64,000 nucleotides of DNA from Flavobacterium sp. CECT 9288 (GTDB taxonomy: Bacteria; Bacteroidota; Bacteroidia; Flavobacteriales; Flavobacteriaceae). Made by a program: the position numbers and the translations under genes. The notes beneath the pieces are model-generated. The model saw only the letters and a program-made list of their open reading frames with translations, did not search any database and was not told the origin of the DNA. The DNA is taken from contig NZ_OU957226.1 in NCBI RefSeq assembly GCF_918731615.1, positions 3,101,501-3,165,500 on the forward strand. The letters are read 5' to 3'. Of this stretch, positions 7,367 through 15,401 are shown in pieces. The stretch's first letter is position 1; each line of letters begins with the position of its first letter.

Positions 7367-7831
7367 ATGAAAGTCACATTGATAATCTTTTATTTATTTG
7401 TAAATCTTTTACATGGACAAGAAATTGAGGCAATCCGAAAACAAGATACGGTATATATCCTATTTAAAGCAGACAAAAATCAAGTGAAAATTTGTAATAA
7501 CAATAATGAAAACAGCGGATACTATTTTTTTAATGGAGATGATATTTTTTTCGGAAAAAATAAAAAGGGAGTTTATCATTACAGTAATACAAATGCTTTC
7601 ACTAAAATATGGAAACCTGCAAAAGATAAATTCGTAAATAAATCTTTCTTAGTCAAATACAAAAATGAAATCATAGATTTTGATTTTTTGAAAAGACTTG
7701 CTGAAAAGGGAATTTCGTTTATTGATTTTTCAGAAAGTAAAAAAGTATATTATATTATTGATCAGGAGAATTATAAAAAAAATAAAATAAAATTAACAGA
7801 GGTCAATCCTCCATTAATCGTCATGGAATGA
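7367..7831 (+). CDS. Putative exported immunity protein, paralogue 2
   Basis: A 154-residue protein whose first ~40 residues (signal MKVTLIIFYLFVNLLHGQ, then RKQDTVYILFKADKNQ) are nearly identical to paralogue 1, while the middle differs (KICNNNNENSGYYFFNGDD). The C-terminal VYYIIDQENYKKNKIKLTEV is conserved. It starts 2 nt after the orphan toxin tail. It would protect against a variant metallopeptidase toxin whose front part has been lost here; this is inference. Confidence 0.62.
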   Translation: MKVTLIIFYLFVNLLHGQEIEAIRKQDTVYILFKADKNQVKICNNNNENSGYYFFNGDDIFFGKNKKGVYHYSNTNAFTKIWKPAKDKFVNKSFLVKYKNEIIDFDFLKRLAEKGISFIDFSESKKVYYIIDQENYKKNKIKLTEVNPPLIVME

Positions 7832-7858
7832 TTCCTCTGATAAATTCCATATTTTTTT

Positions 7859-8239
7859 CCAAATGCTGGCGGCGATAAAGTACCAGATATAGAAAACATG
7901 GAATTTGCAGAGGTATTGAAAGCCACAAGGCCTAGCACTGGCGCTCAACACAATTTCATGTACGATAAAATGATACCTACAATTCAAAAAGTTCTAGGAG
8001 AAATAAGAGATTTGGTAACGACCGAACAAAAAAGAAATATCTTGGAAACGTATACAATGTATCCAACTTCTAATCCATTAACATCTACCCCTTTTAGATG
8101 GATAGAATTTTATAAATACATAAGCTTAAGCGGATTAGACGAAGCTAACTGTTTTAAAGAGGATTTTCCTAAAAACAGTGCTGCACGTTCGCTCTTAAAT
8201 CAATATATAACCGCCGGAAAATCAGAATTAGACAGATAA
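7859..8239 (+). pseudogene. Diverged orphan tail of a related metallopeptidase toxin
   Basis: From PNAGGDKVPDIEN to GKSELDR this frame aligns with residues after the HExxH motif of the 4783 protein (PDAGGSSIPGIENMTFAEVL; GAQHNF versus GAQHDF), but its last 70 residues differ (LSGLDEANCFKEDF against LNGLQDTEAFKISF). The catalytic HExxH part is missing, so it cannot be active. An internal ATG at 7898 could start a short product. It is a remnant of a toxin allele, paired with the immunity gene 4 nt downstream. Confidence 0.8.
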
Positions 8240-8243
8240 AAAT

Positions 8244-8717
8244 ATGAAAAATTTATACCTAATACTGTTATTTATAACAAGTAATATATATTGCCAAAAC
8301 ATCTCTTCAATCAAAAACTTAGATACAGCATACGTAGAGTTCAAAGAAAGCGCTATGCAAATTAAGACCGTTCTACCTAAAGATAATCCGGGGTTTAAAA
8401 GATGGTATATTATACAATTTAAAGAAAAAAACAAGGATGAATATTTACAATTTTGGGTAAGTGATTATCCCTCCTCTAAAAGAAGAGAGATGGGTATTAA
8501 ATCAGATTATAGATTGGTTGAAAAAGCATACTTAAGGAGAAATAAAAAAAAGACTATCTCAGTGGATTTCTTTAAAAAATATGGCGTTTTCAAGAGCTAT
8601 TATCAAGCGTTTGAAAAATGTAAAGTAATATACATAATTGACAGATCCGAGGAGAAAAATGGACAAATTCCTATTTATGAAGTATCAATATCAAGTTCAT
8701 ACATGATGGGAGAGTAA
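8244..8717 (+). CDS. Putative exported immunity protein, paralogue 3
   Basis: A 157-residue protein with signal peptide MKNLYLILLFITSNIYCQ, then NISSIKNLDTAYVEFKES, a Lys/Arg-rich middle, ISVDFFKKYG and CKVIYIIDRSEEKNGQIPI. It is clearly of the same family as 6630 and 7367 but strongly diverged, matching the divergence of the toxin tail that precedes it. Tail and immunity have thus co-diverged, which supports pairing. No independent family name is offered. Confidence 0.6.
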   Translation: MKNLYLILLFITSNIYCQNISSIKNLDTAYVEFKESAMQIKTVLPKDNPGFKRWYIIQFKEKNKDEYLQFWVSDYPSSKRREMGIKSDYRLVEKAYLRRNKKKTISVDFFKKYGVFKSYYQAFEKCKVIYIIDRSEEKNGQIPIYEVSISSSYMMGE

Positions 8718-8770
8718 AAACAGTGTTCTTGTTATTAAACTAAAACATTGACTGCAAAATAAACTTGCTC

Positions 8771-8886
8771 CCATAGCGCACGCGCGTCACGCTCGTGATG
8801 CCTGTTATGGATGAAAATTTACCTTGATTTAAGCTAGCATTGAAAAATTAAAGCATCAAGCAATCTAGATTATGTTTACGAGCGGA
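8771..8886. repeat. Cassette-border palindromic element, copy B
   Basis: The left arm GCGCACGCGCGTCACGCTCG continues TGATGCC; a TGAAAAATTAAAG centre and right arm TTTACGAGCG follow. It aligns with copy A at 3611-3740 over its whole length with substitutions, and its left arm is nearly the reverse complement of copy A's right arm. As with copy A, it follows an immunity-like gene. Confidence 0.6.
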
Positions 8887-8918
8887 AAATATTGGTTTAA
8901 AAACTAAATCATAATAAC

Positions 8919-9392
8919 ATGAAAAAATACTTGTTACTATTGCTGCTTTTTTCCATAAAACTGTTCAGCCAAAACTATAATTCTATCAAAGAGTCCGACA
9001 CTATTTATATTGAATTCAAAGGAAAAATCAACGAAAGAAAATACTCTATTGATACTAGAATTAAACCAAATAATTTTGATGAGAGAGCTTACAATTTTGT
9101 TTTACCAGGAAAGTTCGGGCTTTACTTTCAACACCCAGAGTTTAAAAATTGGGAAAAAAAAGAGGCAAATATAATTTCTGAAGTGAGGATAGTTAATAAA
9201 GCATTTTTTAAAAAAAATAAAGAACATATAATTGGAATAAATTTTTTAAAAAAATATGAACAGAATGACATTATATGTCAGTTGTTTACGCAATTGAAAG
9301 TGTTTTACATTATTGATTTTACTGAGAAGAAAAAAGGGAATGTTATGTTATATGAAGTTAATTCTATGAATGTTTGTCCAGTGTCGGAATAA
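8919..9392 (+). CDS. Orphan immunity-like exported protein, paralogue 4
   Basis: A 157-residue protein with signal peptide MKKYLLLLLLFSIKLFSQ, NYNSIKESDTIYIEFKGK, then IGINFLKKYEQ and VFYIIDFTEKKKGNVMLYEV. It is the most isolated member of the immunity family: no toxin tail precedes it, only palindromic element B. It may be a retained immunity gene protecting against kin with another toxin allele. It is the last gene before the second terminal repeat. Confidence 0.55.
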   Translation: MKKYLLLLLLFSIKLFSQNYNSIKESDTIYIEFKGKINERKYSIDTRIKPNNFDERAYNFVLPGKFGLYFQHPEFKNWEKKEANIISEVRIVNKAFFKKNKEHIIGINFLKKYEQNDIICQLFTQLKVFYIIDFTEKKKGNVMLYEVNSMNVCPVSE

Positions 9393-9579
9393 TGATATGT
9401 ATCGCTGTAAATCGTTTTTCACAGAAACCTATGCAATCTCAAGAGCAAATAACCTATCGTATTACGTTAGCAAAACCTCGTTCCTTGCCGATAAAAAACC
9501 ATTAAAAAAATAAATGCAATAAAAGAACCTAAACTTTTATAATAGATATCTTTACAATGATTTACTTTATTACTGCTAT

Positions 9580-9623
9580 AAAACGCTACAAAAAAGACGT
9601 TTGGTTATTTTGTAGCGTTTTTT
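9580..9623 (+). terminator. Intrinsic terminator inside terminal repeat B
   Basis: AAAACGCTACAAAA and TTTTGTAGCGTTTT form a perfect stem followed by T's. It would end transcription of the immunity gene array. Confidence 0.85.
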
Positions 9624-9763
9624 CACTTAGCCTAGAGCTTATGAATTGAAAAATAAATCTCTTGATTTTACAATACATTTTAGAAAAAGTCAAGAGAATT
9701 TAGTATGCTTAAGTATCAAAAATCGTATAAATATTTACGAAGTCATGAGACTTGGTAGAGCTA

Positions 9764-9805
9764 GAACTTCTAGTTGTAAAAGAAGCCGAAATTATGAAGG
9801 TTTAA
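9764..9805 (+). pseudogene. Duplicate of the frr 3' end (copy 3)
   Basis: Again ELLVVKEAEIMKV plus stop, with synonymous differences from both frr and copy 2 (for example GTT GTA for the Val pair, final Val GTT). The preserved protein sequence implies that each copy once completed a functional frr. Confidence 0.88.
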
Positions 9806-9820
9806 ACCTGATTTGTAAAT

Positions 9821-9861
9821 ACTACAAAACCGCCTTGTTCAAAACGAGGCGGTTTTGTAGT
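9821..9861 (+). terminator. Strong terminator closing the island
   Basis: A 15-bp perfect stem ACTACAAAACCGCCT / AGGCGGTTTTGTAGT. Its inner part is the frr terminator motif; the outer part extends it. Confidence 0.8.
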
Positions 9862-9928
9862 ATTTATAAACTAGCAGTTAGATTAATTTAATGCTAAACT
9901 AGTTTAGAAAAAAAGAATTCACGGCTAC

Positions 9929-10234
9929 CTATCTTTTCACAACACTCACTGCTGTTCCCGTTATCATTACAGTGATTAATCCTTCTCCGCTTTTGAGCTC
10001 CACATCCACTTGAATTCCTACCACTGCATTAGCGTTCATTTTTTCGGCATTTATTTTTAGGTTGGCAAATGCCTTCTCTCTTACTTCTGCTATACTTTCA
10101 CTGATTCCGTCATAATATTTTTGCATGCTAAAAGTTAGACCCATTTTTTGCATGTTGATGGCTGTTCCAGACACTATGCCGTTATACTCTAATATTTTGT
10201 AATCTTCTACAGAATTAGTTGTTGTTAAAATCAT
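9929..10234 (-). CDS. YbjQ/UPF0145 family protein
   Basis: A 101-residue protein of the YbjQ family (small, probably oligomeric, proposed heavy-metal-binding fold; no firm function). Typical segments are TTNSVEDYKILEYNGIVSG, IAEVREKAFANLKINAEKM and NANAVVGIQVDVE. The length is normal for the family. It stands alone, convergent with the toxin island, and is probably the native gene that followed frr or its neighbourhood before the insertion. Confidence 0.88.
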   Translation of the reverse strand: MILTTTNSVEDYKILEYNGIVSGTAINMQKMGLTFSMQKYYDGISESIAEVREKAFANLKINAEKMNANAVVGIQVDVELKSGEGLITVMITGTAVSVVKR

Positions 10235-10446
10235 AATTATAAGGTTTAAGTTGGTTTCTTTATTAGACTACAATTTCATCCTCATGTTACGCAATACCAT
10301 CTGATAAAGTTCTAATTTATAATGAAAAACTATAATACCACAGTTGACTTAGATTTTATGACGTTACAATTGTAAAAGGAGTGCTTCATTGCAATAGAAC
10401 TACTTCAGTTTTGTTTAAAAGTAGTATTGAAATTAATTAACAAACT

Positions 10447-10803
10447 TCAATTCATTCCTTCTCCAAAAAGATAATATTCTAACTTTATTTTAAACAAAGT
10501 TCCTTCAACCAAATCTTTAACAGCATTTAATTCCTCCATAGAAACGGCCAAATCAATTTGAGAACAAGGTGTTTTCAACAAAAACTTATGGCATTTGTTT
10601 TTTAGTTCACAAGAGGCGCAACAGTTATTTTGGAGGTAACTCTCGTCAATACAGCACTTAAAAAGCTGCAATTCTTGTGGGGTAAAATAAAATCCCGTTT
10701 CTCTAAAAATCAGTTGAACTTTGTCCCATAGAACTGCATTGTCTTTTTTCCAGTAAAAAGCGCTGCCTAAATTATTACGATAGATCTGTTTTATTTCTTG
10801 CAT
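10447..10803 (-). CDS. Cys-rich cytoplasmic protein, unknown function
   Basis: A 118-residue protein starting MQEIKQIYRNNLG. An ATG 30 nt further upstream is in frame, but a perfect -7 promoter box (TATTTTTG, minus strand 10821-10828) lies between the two ATGs, so the downstream ATG is preferred. Residues in the middle hold a cysteine cluster (KCCIDESYLQNNCCASCELK, NKC, PCSQ), suggesting metal or Fe-S binding. There is no signal peptide or membrane segment. The family is not recognised. Confidence 0.65.
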   Translation of the reverse strand: MQEIKQIYRNNLGSAFYWKKDNAVLWDKVQLIFRETGFYFTPQELQLFKCCIDESYLQNNCCASCELKNKCHKFLLKTPCSQIDLAVSMEELNAVKDLVEGTLFKIKLEYYLFGEGMN

Positions 10804-10820
10804 CTGTATTCTGTTTGACA

Positions 10821-10828
10821 CAAAAATA
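10821..10828 (-). promoter_or_regulatory. -7 box upstream of the Cys-rich gene
   Basis: Minus-strand TATTTTTG fits TAnnTTTG exactly; no TTG was seen at the expected -33 distance. The predicted transcript start is near 10815, 12 nt before the chosen ATG. Confidence 0.4.
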
Positions 10829-10942
10829 CGCATTATTTATATTTATTCTAAATAATAAAAGCTAAAAAAAAATAAAATAGTTTGAGAATGATAATGGGAA
10901 TCGTCTTTTAAATAATGACTAGGAGTTACTCATTTCAAAAAA

Positions 10943-12214
10943 TTATTCTTCGCTCTTTTCATGATCTTCAACATCTTGTTGCAGGTCTAATTTTCTAAAT
11001 GTTGGCGATACAATACCTGTGAAAAGAACAGTAATTAAAGTCATGCTTCCGCCAAAGACCACTGCGCTTACAGTTCCCATCAGTTTCGCAGTTAAGCCAC
11101 TTTCAAAAGCGCCTAATTCGTTTGATGAACCTACAAAAATTGAATTTACAGCCGCTACACGACCGCGCATGTGATCAGGAGTTTTCAGTTGGAGAATGGT
11201 TTGACGTATCACCACCGAAAATCCATCAAAAACACCACTTAAAAATAACGCGGCAACGGACAACCAAAAAATAGAGGATAGTCCAAAAACAATGATACAA
11301 ATTCCAAACGCAAAAATGGCTACCAATAATTTCATTCCCGCATTTTTTGTAAAAGGAATGTATGCTGAGATAATCAGCATTAAAAAAGCGCCAACAGCGG
11401 GAGCAGCTCTCAAAACACCAAATCCCTGCGGTCCTACTTTTAAAATATCCTGCGCAAAAATTGGTAAAAGAGCTACAGCACCACCAAAAAGGACTGCAAT
11501 CATATCCAGCGACAAAGCACCTAGAATGGTCTTATTGTTGAAAACAAATTTGACTCCTTCTTTTAAACTTTCCATAACAGGCTCACCAATTTTTGGATTC
11601 AAAATAGGTTTGGTTCCAATTTGAGACAAAGCCAGTAACGCAAAAAGCGAGCAGCCTAAAACAATACACATAGACCAATGAACGCCAATCCAATTGATTG
11701 AGAAGCCCGCTACTGCAGGTCCTAAAACCGAACTAATTTGCCAAACGGAACTGCTCCACGTAGCCGCATTTGGGTACACTTTTTTTGGAACAATTAAGGC
11801 CAAAAGAGAGAATATGGTTGGTCCCAGAAAAGCACGAACTAATCCACCTAAGAACACACAAAAGTAGATAGAATATAAAATAGTTTGGGTTGCAAAATCT
11901 TTTATAAAAGGAGGCCACGTCAATAAAAATAACCCCAAACTGATGATTGCAAAACCCAATATACATTTAAACAGCAATCCTTTTTTCTCCTTTTGATCTA
12001 CAATATGACCCGCAAATAAGGCCATTCCTACTGCTGGAATAACCTCCATCAAACCTATTATACCCAATGATAAGGGACTTTTAGTCAAACTATAAACTTC
12101 CCATTCTATGACGATAAACTGCATCGACCAGCCAAAAACCATCGCAAAACGGAGTACTAAAAAAATATTAAATTCTCTATAGCGTAATGCGGAGTACGGA
12201 TCATTTTGTTTCAT
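10943..12214 (-). CDS. MFS transporter (EntS/MFS_3-like)
   Basis: A 423-residue, very hydrophobic protein with about 12 predicted membrane helices and the major-facilitator loop GHIVDQKEKKGLLFK between helices 2 and 3. The N-terminus YSALRYREFNIFLVLRFAMV is typical of the MFS_3/EntS-like exporters that remove siderophores or drugs; the substrate cannot be told. It starts 5 nt after the recJ stop, so it is the downstream gene of a recJ operon. Confidence 0.85.
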   Translation of the reverse strand: MKQNDPYSALRYREFNIFLVLRFAMVFGWSMQFIVIEWEVYSLTKSPLSLGIIGLMEVIPAVGMALFAGHIVDQKEKKGLLFKCILGFAIISLGLFLLTWPPFIKDFATQTILYSIYFCVFLGGLVRAFLGPTIFSLLALIVPKKVYPNAATWSSSVWQISSVLGPAVAGFSINWIGVHWSMCIVLGCSLFALLALSQIGTKPILNPKIGEPVMESLKEGVKFVFNNKTILGALSLDMIAVLFGGAVALLPIFAQDILKVGPQGFGVLRAAPAVGAFLMLIISAYIPFTKNAGMKLLVAIFAFGICIIVFGLSSIFWLSVAALFLSGVFDGFSVVIRQTILQLKTPDHMRGRVAAVNSIFVGSSNELGAFESGLTAKLMGTVSAVVFGGSMTLITVLFTGIVSPTFRKLDLQQDVEDHEKSEE

Positions 12215-12219
12215 CGATT

Positions 12220-13926
12220 CTAATTTTGTGCTTTAATGTCTCTTAGACGCAATTGCAAACTTACTTTGCCGTTCCACTCATTTTCATCGATACAATACAC
12301 GGCTTGAAAAGGTTTTTGATGTGCAGTCAGTTCAATTTTGTTACCTAAATTAAACCCAATGGCTGCCAAACCTTCGGTTCCGAAGCTTCGGGATTGTTTT
12401 ACAAAAAGTTTTAGATGATCGTCTTCTTGTCCCATTGTTTTTCCATAGCCCGTATCTTTGATGTTTTGAGTTAGGAAAATGGGAGTCATATTTTGTGGCC
12501 CAAAAGGTTCAAATTGTTTCAGTATTCGAATAAGTTTTGGCGTAATATCCGTAAAATTAATTTCGGCATCAACAGCAATTTCTGGTGTCAACAAATCAGG
12601 ATGAATCGTATTTTTAACTTCTTCTTCGAAAGCATCTTTAAATTCCTGATATTTTTCTGGAAGTAATGTCATGCCTGCTGCATACATGTGACCTCCAAAT
12701 TGTTCCAAATGTTCAGCACAAGATTCAAGTGCATTGTATACATCAAATCCTTTAACAGACCGAGCCGAAGCAGCATACTTATCGCCACTTTTAGTAAAAA
12801 CAAGTGTCGGACGATAATAGGTTTCGATCAATCGAGAGGCAACGATTCCAATCACACCTTTATGCCAATCTTCTTGAAAAACAACCGACGTAAAACGTTC
12901 TTTCTCCCCGTTATTCTCTATTTGTTGCAGTGCTTCCTTAGTGATTAATTTGTCTAAATCCTTACGTTCCACATTGTAGGCTTCAATTTCAGAGGCAAAT
13001 TGTTGTGCTTGTTCAAAATCAAATTCGGTTAACAATTCCACAGCGTGGTTGCCATGTTTTATGCGACCTGCGGCGTTAATTCTGGGTGCAATGATAAAAA
13101 CTACATCGGTAATGTCCAATGTTTGTTTTTTTATTTGGTGAATAATTGCTTTAATTCCTGGTCTAGGATCACTGTTGATAACCTGTAAGCCAAAGTGTGC
13201 CAAGACTCTATTTTCACCAGTCATAGGAACAATATCGGCCGCAATAGCTGCTGCTACTAGATCCAAGTACGGAATCAAATCAGAAATACTTTGCTCTCGG
13301 TTACTGCCTAAAGCTTGAATAAGTTTAAAACCTATTCCGCAACCACACAACTCGTCATACGGATAGGTACAATCGTCACGCTTTGGATCCAAAATTGCAA
13401 CTGCATCAGGCAAAGAATCACCTGGTCTGTGGTGATCACAAATAATAAAATCAATATTTTTTGCCTTAGCATAATTGACATGATCTATGGATTTAATACC
13501 ACAATCTAATGCAATAATTAAGGTAAATTCATTGTCATCAGCAAAATCAATACCTTTAAATGACACCCCGTAACCCTCATCATAGCGATCAGGAATATAA
13601 GTAGCCACATTTGGATAATACGTTTTTAAATATGAGGATACTAGCGAAACAGCAGTAGTGCCATCTACGTCATAATCACCAAAAACCAGAATGTTTTCAC
13701 CATTTTTAATCGCTGTTTCAATACGAGACACTGCTTTATCCATGTCTTTCATCAAAAACGGATCGTGTAAATTGTCTAAACTTGGACGAAAAAAAGCTCT
13801 AGCTTCCTCAAAAGTGGTGATGCCACGTTGCACTAATAAAGTCGCCACAAAGTCTTCTACATTTAAGGCTTTCGCCAAATGTTTCACAGTCTCCTCAGGT
13901 GGATTTGGTTTAAGAGTCCAACGCAT
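12220..13926 (-). CDS. recJ: Single-stranded-DNA-specific exonuclease RecJ
   Basis: A 568-residue protein, normal for RecJ, a 5'-3' ssDNA exonuclease used in recombination and repair. The DHH phosphoesterase motifs are visible: FGDYDVDGTTA (about residue 80), LDCGIKS, ICDHHRPGDS, and the DHHA1 motif EQFGGHMYAAGMTL near residue 410, followed by an OB-like C-terminus. It is transcribed with the MFS gene; the HopJ-family gene ends 66 nt upstream. Confidence 0.96.
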   Translation of the reverse strand: MRWTLKPNPPEETVKHLAKALNVEDFVATLLVQRGITTFEEARAFFRPSLDNLHDPFLMKDMDKAVSRIETAIKNGENILVFGDYDVDGTTAVSLVSSYLKTYYPNVATYIPDRYDEGYGVSFKGIDFADDNEFTLIIALDCGIKSIDHVNYAKAKNIDFIICDHHRPGDSLPDAVAILDPKRDDCTYPYDELCGCGIGFKLIQALGSNREQSISDLIPYLDLVAAAIAADIVPMTGENRVLAHFGLQVINSDPRPGIKAIIHQIKKQTLDITDVVFIIAPRINAAGRIKHGNHAVELLTEFDFEQAQQFASEIEAYNVERKDLDKLITKEALQQIENNGEKERFTSVVFQEDWHKGVIGIVASRLIETYYRPTLVFTKSGDKYAASARSVKGFDVYNALESCAEHLEQFGGHMYAAGMTLLPEKYQEFKDAFEEEVKNTIHPDLLTPEIAVDAEINFTDITPKLIRILKQFEPFGPQNMTPIFLTQNIKDTGYGKTMGQEDDHLKLFVKQSRSFGTEGLAAIGFNLGNKIELTAHQKPFQAVYCIDENEWNGKVSLQLRLRDIKAQN

Positions 13927-13992
13927 ATTGATGTTTAATTATAAATTTGAAATTTCGATATGAAGTAGTATCGAAAGTGTAGTTTAGCTGTT

Positions 13993-14337
13993 TTATTTCA
14001 ACGTTAAAGCACTGCCGTAAAAAGCGATACCGTCCCAGCCCGTTTTCATAAAATTGCGAATGTTTTGATGATCAGTCCCGTCAGGATTTCCTAAAACATC
14101 TTCAAAATAGTAAGCGCCAAAGCAAGCTAAAGTTGCTTCTGGAGTTAGTCCCTGCATTTCTGCAAAAGCAAATATTTTACAAGAACCTGAGTTTTCACCA
14201 GCAGCATTGTGTTGAGTCCCATTCTCAAACGCAGTGGGTTCAAAATCATAATGCTGCTCAATAACTGCAATGGTATCTGCAAATGCGATTGATTCTGGCG
14301 TTGTATTTAATTTTTCTAAAAAAGTGGTGATTGTCAT
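13993..14337 (-). CDS. HopJ-type III effector family protein
   Basis: A 114-residue protein starting MTITTFLEKLNTTPESIAF. It matches the HopJ family, a name taken from a Pseudomonas effector but widely found in free-living bacteria without type III secretion. Key segments: VIEQHYDFEPTAFENG, NSGSCKIFAFAEMQGLT and GYYFED-like ACFGAYYFEDVLGNPDGTDH. The upstream extension of the frame overlaps the amine oxidase gene and is not coding. It lies 11 nt after the amine oxidase stop, so is part of the rsmI-amine oxidase-hopJ operon. The role is unknown; effector activity is not implied. Confidence 0.85.
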   Translation of the reverse strand: MTITTFLEKLNTTPESIAFADTIAVIEQHYDFEPTAFENGTQHNAAGENSGSCKIFAFAEMQGLTPEATLACFGAYYFEDVLGNPDGTDHQNIRNFMKTGWDGIAFYGSALTLK

Positions 14338-14348
14338 AATCAAAAATA

Positions 14349-15401
14349 TTAAAATTGAGATGAGATAGTTTTTGCGGCAGCTACCGCGCCATCCATATAA
14401 CCTGGATGTTGCAAAGCGGTTTCTGAACCGGATAGATATAGTTTTCCGTTCAAAAGTGGTTTTTGAAAAACCATGTGGCCGTTGTTTTGATGTGCTAAAA
14501 CAAGTTGGTCGTAAGGATGAAATGTTAGAGATTCTTCTCTCCATACCTTTTCATGATAGGAAACATAGTTTGCTGCTTCAGGACCAAAAAAAGTTGTCAA
14601 TTGGGTGATTACTTTATCTTGGCGCTCCTCTCTAGAAAGTACAGACGTTCCCGCATTTAAAAATCCTTTCAAAGCAAAACCGGAATGATCAAAGGAAGTA
14701 TGGTCATACATTTCCTGAATAATACTTGCTTGGCTGAATAGCGTTCCTGAGTAATTTTTCACCCTCCAAAAAGGAGTTGTGTAAGCTACCGCAAATTTAA
14801 TACTTTCGCCCATCCACGTATGCGTTTTGTGGGCTACTTGAACTAAATTATCGGGTAAACGGGGTTCAAAAGTTATAGTGTTAATCCCTAAATTAGGCGG
14901 AACGGTACTGATAACTTTATCAGCAGAGTAGCTGTTCCCATTGGTATCTGTCACAACCAATTGATTGCCTTGCTCTTTGATTGAGGTGACTTTAGTTTTT
15001 GTTTTTATGTGCTCGATGCTAACTTTACTGATGAGTTGCTCTATCAATACCTTGGTTCCGCCTTCTATTCGGAACGAAGGTTCTTCAGCCTCTGAGATTT
15101 CAAATTTTTGTGGTGGTACAAAGGACATCGTTTCAAATAGGGAAATACCTTGAGTATGCTGTCTGAAGTAGGGAATATTGAATTCGTGAACTAATGCTAA
15201 GAGATTGCGGTGTTGGTTTCCAAACCAAGTCGCACCCATTTCGATGGTGACTCCAGTTGAAGCAGTGACCGTTTTTATGCGTCCCCCTATTCGATCATTC
15301 GCCTCAAAAACTAAAACTTCAAATCCTTTTTGCTGTAGTAAAAAAGCAGTGTACAAGCCACACAAACCAGCACCAATGATGATTACTTTATCCTTACTCA
15401 T
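14349..15401 (-). CDS. Flavin-containing amine oxidase family protein
   Basis: A 350-residue oxidoreductase beginning MSKDKVIIIGAGLCGLYTAF, a Rossmann FAD-binding motif, with the GG motif DRIGGRIKTV and the C-terminal FAD-contact segment LYLSGSETALQHPGYMDGAV. It fits the monoamine-oxidase/phytoene-desaturase-like superfamily, at the short end. The start chosen overlaps the rsmI stop by 8 nt; the upstream in-frame ATG would run deep into rsmI. The substrate is unknown. Confidence 0.88.
   Translation of the reverse strand: MSKDKVIIIGAGLCGLYTAFLLQQKGFEVLVFEANDRIGGRIKTVTASTGVTIEMGATWFGNQHRNLLALVHEFNIPYFRQHTQGISLFETMSFVPPQKFEISEAEEPSFRIEGGTKVLIEQLISKVSIEHIKTKTKVTSIKEQGNQLVVTDTNGNSYSADKVISTVPPNLGINTITFEPRLPDNLVQVAHKTHTWMGESIKFAVAYTTPFWRVKNYSGTLFSQASIIQEMYDHTSFDHSGFALKGFLNAGTSVLSREERQDKVITQLTTFFGPEAANYVSYHEKVWREESLTFHPYDQLVLAHQNNGHMVFQKPLLNGKLYLSGSETALQHPGYMDGAVAAAKTISSQF

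Larger units (their letters stand above)
9560..9861 (+). repeat. Cassette terminal repeat, copy B (ends with frr 3' end)
   Basis: The second copy of the 4180-4482 element, with the same order: terminator, 76-nt identical block, 13 frr codons, terminator. A hairpin TCTCTTGATTTT / AAAAGTCAAGAGA precedes the identical block in this copy. It marks the right end of the island; the ybjQ-like gene lies just beyond on the other strand. Confidence 0.8.

Noticed and set aside
8228..8434. Minus-strand 68-codon frame over the start of immunity paralogue 3
   Set aside because: Lies entirely opposite a gene with signal peptide and family relatives; no evidence for antisense coding.
9646..9891. An 81-codon open frame starting MKNKSLDFTIHF
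   Set aside because: It runs through the terminal repeat, across the frr-tail copy in another frame and into the terminator; copy A of the repeat does not keep the frame open.
13993..14337. HopJ-family gene as a virulence effector
   Set aside because: The family is common in non-pathogens without type III secretion; the gene sits in a housekeeping operon.
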